From positions 248,001 to 312,000 of the forward strand of contig NZ_WAJT01000001.1 in assembly GCF_009650605.1 (NCBI RefSeq): a DNA stretch of 64,000 nt. The letters are read 5' to 3'. Positions 42,234 to 50,821 of the stretch are shown here, piece after piece. The translations under genes and the position numbers were made by a program. Origin of the DNA: Labrenzia sp. CE80 (lineage in GTDB: Bacteria > Pseudomonadota > Alphaproteobacteria > Rhizobiales > Stappiaceae). Within the stretch, counting starts at the first letter, position 1; each line of letters starts with the position of its first letter. A model generated the notes under the pieces. The model saw only the letters and a program-made list of their open reading frames with translations. It was not told where the DNA came from and did no database searches.

Positions 42234-42647
42234 ATGGCCATCACCATCTACCACAATCCGAAGTGCGGAACTTCGCGCAACACGCTTGCCATGATCCGCG
42301 AGTCTGGCGAAGAGCCGACGGTGATCGAATATCTCAAGACGCCGCCAAGCCGGGATGAACTTGTGGACCTGATCAAGCGCATGGATATTTCCGTACGTGA
42401 TCTCTTGCGCCAGAAGGGCACGCCATATGACGAGCTGGGCTTGTCGGATGACAAGTGGTCTGATGATCAGCTGATCGACTTCATGATGGAGCATCCTATC
42501 CTGATCAATCGTCCGATCGTGATCACGGACAAGGGTGTTGCGCTCTGCCGTCCATCTGAAAAAATCCTGGAGTTGCTGCCGGAAGGTTCGGTCGGAACCT
42601 TCACGAAAGAGGATGGTCAGGTCGTCAATGGCGAGGCTGGTCAGTGA
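42234..42647 (+). CDS. arsC: Glutaredoxin-linked arsenate reductase
   Basis: A 137-residue thioredoxin-fold enzyme that reduces arsenate to arsenite using glutathione and glutaredoxin. I chose ATG 42234, four bases after arsR. Catalytic C11 lies in IYHNPKCGTSRNTL. The arginines that bind the oxyanion are expected in the middle region (IKRMDISVRDLLRQKGTPY) and in HPILINRPIV; CRPSEKILELL follows. Length fits the E. coli type ArsC. The stop overlaps the GTG start of arsH by four bases. There is no adjacent arsenite efflux gene, so the arsenite formed must be exported by a pump encoded elsewhere. Confidence 0.94.
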   Translation: MAITIYHNPKCGTSRNTLAMIRESGEEPTVIEYLKTPPSRDELVDLIKRMDISVRDLLRQKGTPYDELGLSDDKWSDDQLIDFMMEHPILINRPIVITDKGVALCRPSEKILELLPEGSVGTFTKEDGQVVNGEAGQ

Positions 42648-43375
42648 GTGATTTGCCGAACGACAAGCAAGACCTCCCGGCGCTGAATTCCGATTTGCTG
42701 CCGGGCGTTGATGAAGAGCGGCTTTTGGCGCCTGCGATGGCGGACCATGCCCCGCGCGTGCTGATGCTCTATGGCTCCCTGCGAGAGCGGTCCTACAGTC
42801 GGCTTTTGACGCAGGAGGCTGCCAGGCTGCTGACGATGCTTGGCGCAGAGGTGAAGATCTTCGATCCGTCAGGCCTGCCGCTTCCAGATGATGAAGGCCC
42901 CGAACATCCCAAGGTGCAAGAACTTCGGGACCTTTGCGCATGGTCGGAGGCACAGGTCTGGTGTTCTCCCGAGCGTCACGGCGCCATGACAGGGATCATG
43001 AAGGCGCAGATCGACTGGGTCCCCTTGAGCCTCGGGGCGGTGCGTCCGACCCAGGGCAAGGTGCTGGCGCTCATGCAGGTGTCCGGTGGTTCGCAGTCGT
43101 TCAATGCGCTCAATCAGATGCGCGTTCTGGGCCGTTGGATGCGCATGGTGACGATCCCGAACCAGTCTTCCGTTCCAAAGGCGTTTCTGGAATTTGAGGA
43201 AGATGGCCGCATGAAGCCGTCGTCACTTTATGATCGCGTCGTTGATGTTATGGAAGAGCTGATGAAATTCACGGTTCTGTTGCGTGGCCGTTCGGACTAT
43301 CTGGTGGACCGCTATTCTGAGCGCAAGGAAACAGCAGCCGAGCTGTCCAAGAGGGTCAATCAGCGATCCATCTGA
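42644..43375 (+). CDS. arsH: ArsH NADPH-dependent FMN reductase
   Basis: A 243-residue flavoprotein. It starts with GTG at 42644, overlapping the arsC stop by four bases. Family features are LMLYGSLRERSYSRLLTQEA (phosphate loop), IFDPSGLPLPDDEGPEHPKV, and WCSPERHGAMTGIMKAQIDWVPL split around the flavin-contact SPERHG. ArsH uses NADPH and FMN, and was shown in several bacteria to oxidise trivalent organoarsenicals to the less toxic pentavalent form. Length and motifs are normal. It ends 33 bases before the convergent GGDEF/EAL gene, with no obvious terminator between them. Confidence 0.94.
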   Translation: MSDLPNDKQDLPALNSDLLPGVDEERLLAPAMADHAPRVLMLYGSLRERSYSRLLTQEAARLLTMLGAEVKIFDPSGLPLPDDEGPEHPKVQELRDLCAWSEAQVWCSPERHGAMTGIMKAQIDWVPLSLGAVRPTQGKVLALMQVSGGSQSFNALNQMRVLGRWMRMVTIPNQSSVPKAFLEFEEDGRMKPSSLYDRVVDVMEELMKFTVLLRGRSDYLVDRYSERKETAAELSKRVNQRSI

Positions 43376-43408
43376 TCTTCGCGGGCTACTTCGCCATCGC
43401 CGAGGCAA

Positions 43409-45661
43409 TCACGCGGTGGCGCTGCCGCGTTTGCGTGGTGATAGGTTTGGCTCAGGTTCCACGGACTCTGGTTCGTCCGCCACCTGGCTTGCCGCGGGCG
43501 CATCGGCTGGCTCGCTGACTTCCATCCGCTTCAAGGGCGCCGGGATCGAGGATGTTTCGGACCAGCGCGCACGGTGGATTTCATGCGCCTTCACAGTGTC
43601 CGGGCGGCCGAACAGATAGCCCTGGACCAACGTGCAACCGGCGGCGCGCAGCAGCGTGACCTGCTCCTGGTTCTCGACGCCTTCAGCCGTGATCGTGACA
43701 TCAAGCGAGCGCCCCAGACCGATGATCGACGTCACGATTGCGTCGGTTCCTGTATCCTTGCCGAGGTTTTTGATGAAGCTCCGATCAATCTTGATCTTGT
43801 CGAAGGGAAAGCGGCTCAGATAGCTGAGGGAAGAGTAACCTGTGCCGAAATCATCCATCGCGATCGAAACGCCCATGGACCGAATGTGGTTCAGCGTGTC
43901 GACAACCGCATCCGTATTTGCGATCAGCAGACTTTCGGTGATTTCAATCTCCAGCCGTGAGGGATGAAGCCCGCTTTCTTGTAGCGCCTGCGCGACCTTC
44001 AACTCCGTAATGCCGGGGCTGAACTGCGCGGCTGAAACATTCACTGCAACCCGCAGGCTCTCATCTTCCCACGTGGCTGCTTCCTTGCACGCATGGAAGA
44101 GCACCCAATCGCCGATTGCTTCGATGAGGCCTGACTCTTCGGCAACCGGAATGAACAACTCGGGAGAGATCTGACCCTTTGTCGGATGCTCCCAGCGGAT
44201 CAGGGATTCATAGGCTTTCAGCTTGTTGTCGATCAGGGAATATTGGGGCTGGAACAGCACCTCGAACTGGTCCAGGCGCAGTGCCTTCGTCAACCCTTCC
44301 TCGATTTCCTTACGCTTTTGAGCGTCTGAATCCATTTCCGCTGTGTACCAGCAAAATTGCGAACGACCGGAGAGCTTGGCGCGATAAAGAGCCAGATCGG
44401 CGCAATGCAGCAGCCGGGAGGAGCGCCAGCTACCGTCGCTTGCGCGGGCAATGCCGATGGAAAGGGAAATCCGCATTTCCTTGCCATCAATTATGCAAGG
44501 CTCCTTCGTCGCAGCGATCAGGTCGGAGGCGAGTTTGGTCAGGCGGGCAACGTCCGAGACGGATTTGATCATCACGGCGAATTCATCACCGGAGAGGCGC
44601 GCGACAAGATGGTCCGTGAAGACAGATCTGAGCCGGTCGGCTATCACCTGAAGGAAAATGTCGCCGGTACCGTGACCGTGTGTGTCGTTGACTTCCTTGA
44701 ACTTGTCGACATCGATCAGCATCACGCCCATGTTGCTTGCCTTGGCATGCACAAGGCGGAGCGCTTCGGTGAGCTTCGCGCTGAAGACTGCCCTGTTTGG
44801 CAAGCCGGTCAGCGGATCATGATGCGCGAGGAACTCGATGTCCCGCGTGGTCTTGACCTGGTCACGGAAGCGTATCCACAACAAGAGACCAGCGATCAGG
44901 AAGGATGCGATGCAAAGCGTCGCGGTTATGTAACCGATGATCTTGGTGATCATCTCAAGACCTGCGATCTGTGGCTCGTGATCGGCCACGATGATCAGGG
45001 CGCCATCGCGCTTGCCATTGGAGATATGCGGAACGATCACAAAGGAACGTGTATCCAACAGACCCGACCAGTTTTCGTAAAGGTGGGTGAAGGGTCTGGT
45101 CTCATTCGCCAATTCCGCCAACGTCTGGCGCATTAGGCTTTCCGGCAGGCCCGAGCTCTTCACGAAGGCAGCCAGAGGTTCGGACAGAGCCTCGCCAGGC
45201 CGAAGGTCGTCTTTTCCAGCGACAAATACGCTGTCTATGAGTGAGGGCGCCAATGCGCCTGATAAGGATGCGTTCAACATTGTGGACGGGACAGGATTCG
45301 GCGTTTCCTTTGTAACGTGCTCCGTCGCTGCTTGCTGGGATACGGCCTCATTGATGCCCGGGTCGGAGAGACGCATCCCAAGTGTGGGATCTGGTATTGT
45401 ATCTGGCTTTGAAACAACCTTTTCAGACTGCACTACCGTGTTGCGCTTCTGGATCAGAGCATCAAACTCTTTTGTTTGCCCGGAAGACGCGATTGCAGGC
45501 AAAATCTGCGCGAGCGCGTTGTCTACATTGCTCGTGACGAGCCAATCCTTCATGGCACGGTTGACCCCATAAACGCCAAGCGCGAGCCCGACGATCAACG
45601 ACGCCGTTACGAAGAATAGTACAATTTTCCTGCGCTGTGAGATCTGTCTCATGCGGCTCAA
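43409..45661 (-). CDS. Membrane-bound GGDEF-EAL cyclic-di-GMP protein
   Basis: A 750-residue protein. TM1 is at about 13-33, a periplasmic domain of about 200 residues follows, TM2 is at about 240-262, then GGDEF and EAL domains. The diguanylate cyclase signature reads S357-GDEF, a variant that is often still active, with DVDKFKEVNDTHGHGTGD before it. The phosphodiesterase signature reads E485-SL in AYESLIRWEHP, and the downstream metal-binding motifs are present (NVSAAQF, EITESLL, MDDFGTGYSSL, KIDRSFI). So both activities are possible, and the net direction cannot be read from sequence. The C-terminal tail is Pro/Glu-rich. It converges on arsH. Periplasmic input suggests control by an external signal. 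Confidence 0.93.
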   Translation of the reverse strand: MSRMRQISQRRKIVLFFVTASLIVGLALGVYGVNRAMKDWLVTSNVDNALAQILPAIASSGQTKEFDALIQKRNTVVQSEKVVSKPDTIPDPTLGMRLSDPGINEAVSQQAATEHVTKETPNPVPSTMLNASLSGALAPSLIDSVFVAGKDDLRPGEALSEPLAAFVKSSGLPESLMRQTLAELANETRPFTHLYENWSGLLDTRSFVIVPHISNGKRDGALIIVADHEPQIAGLEMITKIIGYITATLCIASFLIAGLLLWIRFRDQVKTTRDIEFLAHHDPLTGLPNRAVFSAKLTEALRLVHAKASNMGVMLIDVDKFKEVNDTHGHGTGDIFLQVIADRLRSVFTDHLVARLSGDEFAVMIKSVSDVARLTKLASDLIAATKEPCIIDGKEMRISLSIGIARASDGSWRSSRLLHCADLALYRAKLSGRSQFCWYTAEMDSDAQKRKEIEEGLTKALRLDQFEVLFQPQYSLIDNKLKAYESLIRWEHPTKGQISPELFIPVAEESGLIEAIGDWVLFHACKEAATWEDESLRVAVNVSAAQFSPGITELKVAQALQESGLHPSRLEIEITESLLIANTDAVVDTLNHIRSMGVSIAMDDFGTGYSSLSYLSRFPFDKIKIDRSFIKNLGKDTGTDAIVTSIIGLGRSLDVTITAEGVENQEQVTLLRAAGCTLVQGYLFGRPDTVKAHEIHRARWSETSSIPAPLKRMEVSEPADAPAASQVADEPESVEPEPNLSPRKRGSATA

Positions 45662-45896
45662 ACTCTGTAAAAAATCACAATTGATGAAAAACTACATGTG
45701 ATAGGTTTAGTCATAGTGAATCTCCATACCAACATTCCGGGGTATCTTTGCTTTCGCGGCGATTTGACCAGAGTTTGTGGCTGCGCTTCCAATCCATTGG
45801 TTCTCTGGGTAAGACTGTGGTTGTAAACAGAGATTCACGTATGATTCCGCTCTCCTCCAACGCATGTCTTTTTGAGAACCCGGTCAGGAGTCTTCC

Positions 45897-46589
45897 TTGA
45901 GCGTTTGGAGCAGTCTTGCCAGCATTGTATCGGCGATTGGTTCGGGCGGTGCTCAGGTCGTCGACCGCCTTGTTCAGTTGGTGCTTGCAAAGCCCGAAGG
46001 TGCCAACACGGTTGGTTTTACCGTCGCGATGATCGCGCTTTCCGCCAAGATGGCGAAGGCGGATGGAGTGGTAACTGCGGACGAGGTGCTGGCCTTTCAG
46101 GAGCTTTTCGATGTTCCCGAGGGAGAAGAGCGCAATGTCGCGCGGCTGTTCAATCTCGCTCAGGAAGACGTCGCCGGTTTTGATGTCTATGCCAAAAAGC
46201 TCGCGGATCTGTTTCCCTATGACAGGATCACGCTGATCGACATTCTCGATGGGTTGTTCCACATCGCCAAGGCCGATGGCGTCGTTCACGAGAGCGAGGT
46301 CGCCTATCTGGCGCGTGTAGCGGAAGTCTTCGGTCTCGATGAACGCGAGTTCAAGCGGGTGCTGGCGCGCCATGTACGCGAAAGCGGCGATCCCTATGCG
46401 GTGATCGGACTTGGTCCGGAGGCGAGCGATGCTGAGCTCAAGACGCATTATCGCAAGGAAGTTCAGGAAACCCATCCCGATCGCCTGATCGCCCGAGGGG
46501 TTCCTGAGGAATTTGTCCGTATCGCAAATGACAGGCTGGCGGCGTTGAACGCAGCGTGGTCTCAGATTTGTGCAGAAAGAGGTCTATGA
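45897..46589 (+). CDS. TerB-like plus J-domain protein (DjlA-like)
   Basis: A 230-residue protein. The start is TTG at 45897, chosen because AGGAG lies six bases upstream and no ATG fits. Residues about 40-150 form a TerB-like helical domain (AKMAKADGVVTADEV and the repeat AKADGVVHESEV, each with conserved acidic residues). Residues about 163-228 are a J domain with H-P-D intact in ETHPDRLIARG. The order TerB then DnaJ is that of DjlA, a membrane co-chaperone of DnaK, but the N-terminus here is only weakly hydrophobic, so it may be soluble. Its stop overlaps the amidase ATG (ATGA), linking the two genes in translation. Confidence 0.85.
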   Translation: MSVWSSLASIVSAIGSGGAQVVDRLVQLVLAKPEGANTVGFTVAMIALSAKMAKADGVVTADEVLAFQELFDVPEGEERNVARLFNLAQEDVAGFDVYAKKLADLFPYDRITLIDILDGLFHIAKADGVVHESEVAYLARVAEVFGLDEREFKRVLARHVRESGDPYAVIGLGPEASDAELKTHYRKEVQETHPDRLIARGVPEEFVRIANDRLAALNAAWSQICAERGL

Positions 46590-47344
46590 GTGTTGCCACT
46601 GATACGGGCGTGACGGCCCGGGTCCATCCGTCTCCCAATCACGGAGAGCGCGCACCGGGTTCGCGGATCGACATGTTGATCCTCCATTACACCGGCATGC
46701 AGGATGCAGACAGTGCACTTCGGCGGCTGTGTGACCCGCGCAGCGAAGTCTCCGCGCATTACTTTGTCTACGAAGACGGAAGCATCCTCCAATGCGTGCC
46801 CGAAGCTCGCCGTGCCTGGCATGCAGGCAAGGGCAGCTGGCAAGGCCGGGCAGACATCAACTCCAGATCCATCGGCGTTGAGATCGTCAATCCGGGGCAT
46901 GAGTGGGGCTATTGCGACTTCCCCGATATCCAGATTGACGCGGTTGCCAACCTATGTGCCGATATTTGCCGCAGGCACGATATCCAACCGCGAATGGTGC
47001 TTGCGCATTCCGATGTTGCGCCGGGGCGCAAGGAGGACCCAGGCGAGAAGTTCCCTTGGGCCGAGCTGACCCATCGTCAGGTCGGTCATTACGTCGAACC
47101 AGCGCCAATCACGAGCGGTCTGTTCATGCAACTCGGCGAGAGTGGCCAGCCTGTTGAAGCTGTTCAGTCCATGCTGGCCCTTTATGGATATGATGTCGGC
47201 ATCACAGGATCTTTTGATGAGGCCACGCAGGCAGCCGTCACTGCGTTTCAGCGCCATTTCCGTCCGGCGAAGGTCGACGGTGTCGTCGATCAATCAACCG
47301 TAGAGACCTTGCACAAACTTCTGAGCGCCCTTCCGGCGCTTTGA
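46586..47344 (+). CDS. N-acetylmuramoyl-L-alanine amidase with peptidoglycan-binding domain
   Basis: A 252-residue zinc amidase of the AmpD/AmiD (Amidase_2) family. I chose ATG 46586, which overlaps the upstream stop by four bases. Zinc ligands are H34 (LILHYTGM), H141 (LAHSDVAPGRKEDPG) and D151; E99 (IGVEIVN) is the likely catalytic acid. Residues about 170-250 form a peptidoglycan-binding domain 1 module (SVQAML-like AVQSMLALYGYDVGITG, AVTAFQRHFRPAKVDGV). No signal peptide is seen, which fits a cytoplasmic AmpD-type role in recycling 1,6-anhydro-muropeptides, although the binding domain is more typical of AmiD. It cleaves the bond between N-acetylmuramic acid and L-alanine. Confidence 0.9.
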   Translation: MSVATDTGVTARVHPSPNHGERAPGSRIDMLILHYTGMQDADSALRRLCDPRSEVSAHYFVYEDGSILQCVPEARRAWHAGKGSWQGRADINSRSIGVEIVNPGHEWGYCDFPDIQIDAVANLCADICRRHDIQPRMVLAHSDVAPGRKEDPGEKFPWAELTHRQVGHYVEPAPITSGLFMQLGESGQPVEAVQSMLALYGYDVGITGSFDEATQAAVTAFQRHFRPAKVDGVVDQSTVETLHKLLSALPAL

Positions 47345-47703
47345 AGTCATCAAGCCTTCGCTGGAACCATATCGCAGGTCTCTCAGGCGTCCTGTCCGCG
47401 TTACCTGCAGCTGCTGGACTGACTGCGCCGGAACTGACGTCTTTTTCGCGAGACTTTGAATCAAGTTCAAAAAGACGTTTCATTCAATCATCGCACTTTG
47501 GCCTCTTCTGGACAGGTTTCTGCTGTATTTCGGCCGCAATCTGCATGATTTGCGGGGAAAATGCCCGAAACAGAACTGTTTTTTCGTAATATTTTGAAAC
47601 ATTTCGTGATCTGCAGCGGCTGATTTTCGTCCCATACGCGGGCCATTCCTCCACCGCACAAACGAACTCATTCTATCACCAAGAAAAATAAGGGCTCGAC
47701 GCA
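47345..47703. other. Intergenic region between the amidase and lytic transglycosylase genes
   Basis: About 360 bases with no gene I can support. A perfect 10-bp inverted repeat, acgtcttttt at 47437-47446 and aaaaagacgt at 47469-47478, is a possible hairpin for ending the amidase transcript. The promoter of the transglycosylase gene should lie to its right. Confidence 0.5.
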
Positions 47704-48375
47704 ATGTTGAAGTCGACGAAGACGCTCGTAAGAGCAGCCTGCCTTACCCTCTCCACGCTGGCTGCCGTCGGTCACGCCAATGCATCTGCTGGTGCGATTG
47801 TGCGCCCGGAGCCGATCGTAAAGAAGAAGGCCGTCAGTAAAGACGATGTGCCTGTCGCGTTTGACGTGAAACGCAGCAGCGCCGACATCATCCGCTCGGT
47901 CAATGCGGGCAAGTCGGTTACTGAAGACGCCAAGGAAACGAAGACAGCCAAGACGAATGCTGTTTCCAAGACACGCCACAAGAAGACCGTTTCGGCACGC
48001 AAGTCTTCCTACACCCGAATGATCCAGGCAGCTGCGCGCAAGCACGGCGTTCCAATCAAGATTGCGAAGGCTGTTGTTCAGGTCGAAAGCAACTTCAACC
48101 CACGTGCTCGGGGCGGCGCAGGTGAAGTTGGTCTCATGCAGATCAAGCCGGCGACGGCACGCGGCATGGGCTATCGCGGCTCAACCCGAGCTCTTTATGA
48201 CCCGGCGACCAACCTAGAATGGGGCATGAAGTATCTCGCGGGCGCCCACAAGCGTGCATCGGGTGATGTCTGCGGTACGATCCTGCGTTACAACGCTGGC
48301 CATTATGCTAAGCGCATGAACCCGATCAGCCGTCGCTACTGTTCCAAGGTCAAGACCATCCTGGCGTCTAGCTAA
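47704..48375 (+). CDS. Lytic transglycosylase (SLT domain)
   Basis: A 223-residue exported protein. An N-terminal signal peptide (about 1-28, ending HANASA) is followed by a Lys/Thr/Asp-rich linker of about 70 residues and an SLT domain (about 103-220). Catalytic E128 lies in AVVQVESNFNPRARG, followed by GLMQIKPATARGMGY and the NLEWGMKYLAG and LRYNAG motifs. It cleaves the glycan backbone of peptidoglycan to form 1,6-anhydro-muramic ends, the substrate type of the neighbouring AmpD-like amidase. Length fits small periplasmic transglycosylases. A classical terminator follows. Confidence 0.93.
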   Translation: MLKSTKTLVRAACLTLSTLAAVGHANASAGAIVRPEPIVKKKAVSKDDVPVAFDVKRSSADIIRSVNAGKSVTEDAKETKTAKTNAVSKTRHKKTVSARKSSYTRMIQAAARKHGVPIKIAKAVVQVESNFNPRARGGAGEVGLMQIKPATARGMGYRGSTRALYDPATNLEWGMKYLAGAHKRASGDVCGTILRYNAGHYAKRMNPISRRYCSKVKTILASS

Positions 48376-48431
48376 GGGGTTGGACTTCGAGTCCCTTGGG
48401 CTCATGAACCCTGCAAGACAATCGGAAACGG

Positions 48432-48461
48432 AAAACCCCGCGTAGCAGCGCGGGGTTTTTG
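48432..48461. terminator. Intrinsic terminator after the lytic transglycosylase gene
   Basis: A perfect 11-bp stem (aaaaccccgcg / cgcggggtttt) with a 6-base loop and a T5 run. The A-run on the other side may let it also end the convergent PNPOx-like gene at 48497. Confidence 0.92.
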
Positions 48462-48496
48462 CATTTCTCGCAGGTTCGCGAGATTTGATCGTATTG

Positions 48497-49213
48497 TCAT
48501 GCGAATTTGCGCTTGGCAGCCTGAAGGGATGCTGGAACAGGCTGATCCGGCTTGATATATTGGTCCGCCAGCGGCTGACCAATCGCGGTTGCGACCGGAA
48601 GAACACCTGCCCAGATCTCAAGCTCAAGGTCTTCCTCGTCGTCGGCTGGCGGTCCCGACCGGACCTTGGTCGCCACGTGTTCGATTTCAACAGCGAGAAT
48701 TCCTGTCGCCTTGAGCTCTTTGGCGAGCATGGGTCGGCTTTCGTCCCAGCGTCCCGGGAGCATGTGATCGGTTATCGCTGCCATAGCTTCTTCTTTTTCT
48801 GCATCGCTGTTTACCTGCCGAGCCGTCCCGTGGACGACTGCGCTGCGGTAGTTCATCGACAAGTGAAACGCTGCGCGTGCGACAACGAGACCATCCAGCA
48901 ATGTCACAGCCATAGTCACGGGCGCGCCGTCTTTTTGGCTCTTGACGATACGGGTTGTACTGGCGCCATGAATGTAGAGCGTGTGCTCTTTGCGGGCGTA
49001 AACCATTGGAATGACCATCGCCCTGTCTTCGGCCAGGAAGCCGAGGTGTCCGATCAGCCCCGCGTCTAGAATGGAAAATGCGAGATTCTGATCATAGCTG
49101 CCGCGGTTCATCTGCCTGATTTTGGCGTAGGCAGGCCGATCCGATGTGCGTCCGTTGGCGGGCTGCTTGTTGGATACCTGTTCGACGGGCTCTGGCTGGC
49201 TGGGACTGTCCAT
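48497..49213 (-). CDS. PNPOx-like FMN-binding protein next to a MocR regulator
   Basis: A 238-residue protein. I chose ATG 49213 because GGAGA lies six bases upstream. It has a polar, Pro/Gln-rich N-terminus of about 30 residues, then a split-barrel flavin-binding domain (FSILDAGLIGHLGFLAEDRAMVIPMVYA, here split at GHLGF and VIPMVY; LYIHGASTTRIVKS; NYRSAVVHGTA), typical of the pyridoxamine-5'-phosphate-oxidase-like family that also includes the nitroimidazole resistance (Nim) proteins. The divergent MocR-type regulator strengthens a link to vitamin B6 or to reduction of small aromatics. It lacks key signs of true PdxH, so vitamin B6 oxidase activity is unproven. Confidence 0.88.
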   Translation of the reverse strand: MDSPSQPEPVEQVSNKQPANGRTSDRPAYAKIRQMNRGSYDQNLAFSILDAGLIGHLGFLAEDRAMVIPMVYARKEHTLYIHGASTTRIVKSQKDGAPVTMAVTLLDGLVVARAAFHLSMNYRSAVVHGTARQVNSDAEKEEAMAAITDHMLPGRWDESRPMLAKELKATGILAVEIEHVATKVRSGPPADDEEDLELEIWAGVLPVATAIGQPLADQYIKPDQPVPASLQAAKRKFA

Positions 49214-49297
49214 GATTGTCTCCGATAAGTGGCTTGAACTTGTCAGACACTCATTTGCGGCATAATCTGGTTCTATCATAGATCCGGATTTTAAAAA

Positions 49298-50761
49298 ATG
49301 AAGGTACCAGATTTGCCGGAAGGGGTGTTGAGCCTCGATCGCGCCAGTTCGCTTTCTCTGAGCCAGCAGATTTATCGCCGGATTCGCGCCGCTGTGGGTA
49401 ACGGTCAGTTGAAGCCAGGAATGCGTCTGCCGTCTTCCAGGAAGCTTGCCAATCGGCTTGAGGTTTCGCGGAATACGGTGAATGCGGCCTTTGAGTTGCT
49501 GCAGGCGGAGACCATCATAACCGTCGAGCCTGGATCCGCACCGACGGTTTCCGGCGGAGTGCGGATTGACGGAGCGCCGGCTCAGCGCAACGAAGCCTCT
49601 GTTCGTGGCCAGCTATCTGCGAGAGGGCGGTTGCTTGCTGAACACCTGCGCGGTGACAGCTGGGCCTTCCGGCACGGTGCCTTGCAGCCTGGCGCACCAG
49701 CGCTGGATGCTTTTCCGCACGATCTTTGGGGCAGATATCTTCGCCGCGCCGCGCGCTCCAATCCGTGTGCTGAACTTCTTTATGAGAACGCAACAGGTCA
49801 TCCGGAATTAACGCGCGTTCTGGCTGACTATCTGGCAAGTGAGCGAGGGGTAAGGACAGAACCGGACCAGATACTCGTCACGAGCTCCATGCAGGCGGCC
49901 CTTTCCGGACTGGCGCAAGCGCTTGCAGACCCTGGCGATCATGCCTGGATGGAGGATCCTGGCTATATCGGCGCCCGATCTGCTTTCAATGGGGCGGGAT
50001 TGAAAGTTTGCGGCATCCCCGTGGACCGGGAGGGAGCCGTTATTGAAGCCATGGTGGACCGGCGTCCGTCTCCGCGTCTTGTCTATGTCACTCCTTCGCA
50101 CAGTTATCCTTTTGGCAATCGTATGCCGCTGTCACGGCGTCTTCAGCTAATCTCTGGTGCGCGCGAGATGGGGGCAATTGTCCTCGAGGACGACTACGAT
50201 AGCGAATTCCTGTTTGAAGGGCGACCGATCGCGGCCTTGCAGGGGCTGGCTAGTGCGGGAGAGGTGATCTATCTAGGCACTTTCTCCAAGAGCTTTCTTC
50301 CGGGGCTTAGAATTTCCTACTGCGTCCTGCCAACGCCGCTGGTTGAGGGCGTTCGGTCTGTGTTCCGGCAAACGGGGCGTCTGTCGAACGTTCATGCACA
50401 GATCGCTCTCGCCGACTTTATTTCGTCGGGCGAGTACAGGGCGCATCTCAAACGCATTCGAGATCTCTATCAACACCGCGGCCTTGCCTTGGTCGAGGCG
50501 CTGCGGGGACGCCTTGGCAACAGGGTTGAGGTGGATACGCCTACGGGAAATGTTCAGGTCGCGGTCCGCTTCCGCTCAGAAATAGATGATGAGAAGCTTG
50601 CAAGAGACCTTCAGGCCAGGGGCTTTGCTGTCTCGCCATTGAGTCCCTGTTTTGTGGAGCGTCGCCCGGAAAAAGGGCTCGTCATCGGCTTTGCCGCAGC
50701 AACCGGGCAACAGATCGCGCAGTTTACCGATCTTCTGGCAGACCATCTTGGGGGCAGCTGA
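49298..50761 (+). CDS. MocR/PdxR-type regulator (GntR helix + aminotransferase fold)
   Basis: A 487-residue PLP-dependent regulator. Residues about 15-85 are a GntR winged helix (QQIYRRIRAAVGNGQLKPGMRLPSSRKLANRL, here identifiable by LPSSR and VSRNTVNAAFELL). Residues about 130-480 are a class I aminotransferase fold with the PLP-binding K331 in GTFSKSFLPGLR, and other pocket residues in TSSMQAALSG and LEDDYDSEF. MocR proteins such as PdxR sense PLP and control a divergent gene. Here the divergent gene is the PNPOx-like protein, 84 bases away, which is a classical arrangement. The ligand could be PLP or an amino-acid adduct. rnpB follows on the same strand. Confidence 0.92.
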   Translation: MKVPDLPEGVLSLDRASSLSLSQQIYRRIRAAVGNGQLKPGMRLPSSRKLANRLEVSRNTVNAAFELLQAETIITVEPGSAPTVSGGVRIDGAPAQRNEASVRGQLSARGRLLAEHLRGDSWAFRHGALQPGAPALDAFPHDLWGRYLRRAARSNPCAELLYENATGHPELTRVLADYLASERGVRTEPDQILVTSSMQAALSGLAQALADPGDHAWMEDPGYIGARSAFNGAGLKVCGIPVDREGAVIEAMVDRRPSPRLVYVTPSHSYPFGNRMPLSRRLQLISGAREMGAIVLEDDYDSEFLFEGRPIAALQGLASAGEVIYLGTFSKSFLPGLRISYCVLPTPLVEGVRSVFRQTGRLSNVHAQIALADFISSGEYRAHLKRIRDLYQHRGLALVEALRGRLGNRVEVDTPTGNVQVAVRFRSEIDDEKLARDLQARGFAVSPLSPCFVERRPEKGLVIGFAAATGQQIAQFTDLLADHLGGS

Positions 50762-50821
50762 ATTTGCTCATGTGTCTGCGTGCTTGCTTGACCTGGTTCC
50801 CAATCCCACATAAGGCAGCGA

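Noticed and set aside
45716..45838. A 9-bp inverted repeat (gtgaatctc / gagattcac) about 105 bp apart before the TerB-J gene
   Set aside because: It is short and widely spaced, so chance occurrence is likely.
45711..46475. A 254-codon minus-strand frame opposite the TerB-J-domain gene
   Set aside because: The plus-strand gene has a ribosome site, a J-domain HPD motif and a coupled downstream gene; the antisense frame has none.
47341..47589. An 82-codon plus-strand frame after the amidase gene
   Set aside because: It overlaps the amidase stop and runs through an inverted repeat, with no ribosome site or coherent protein features, so I treated the region as intergenic.
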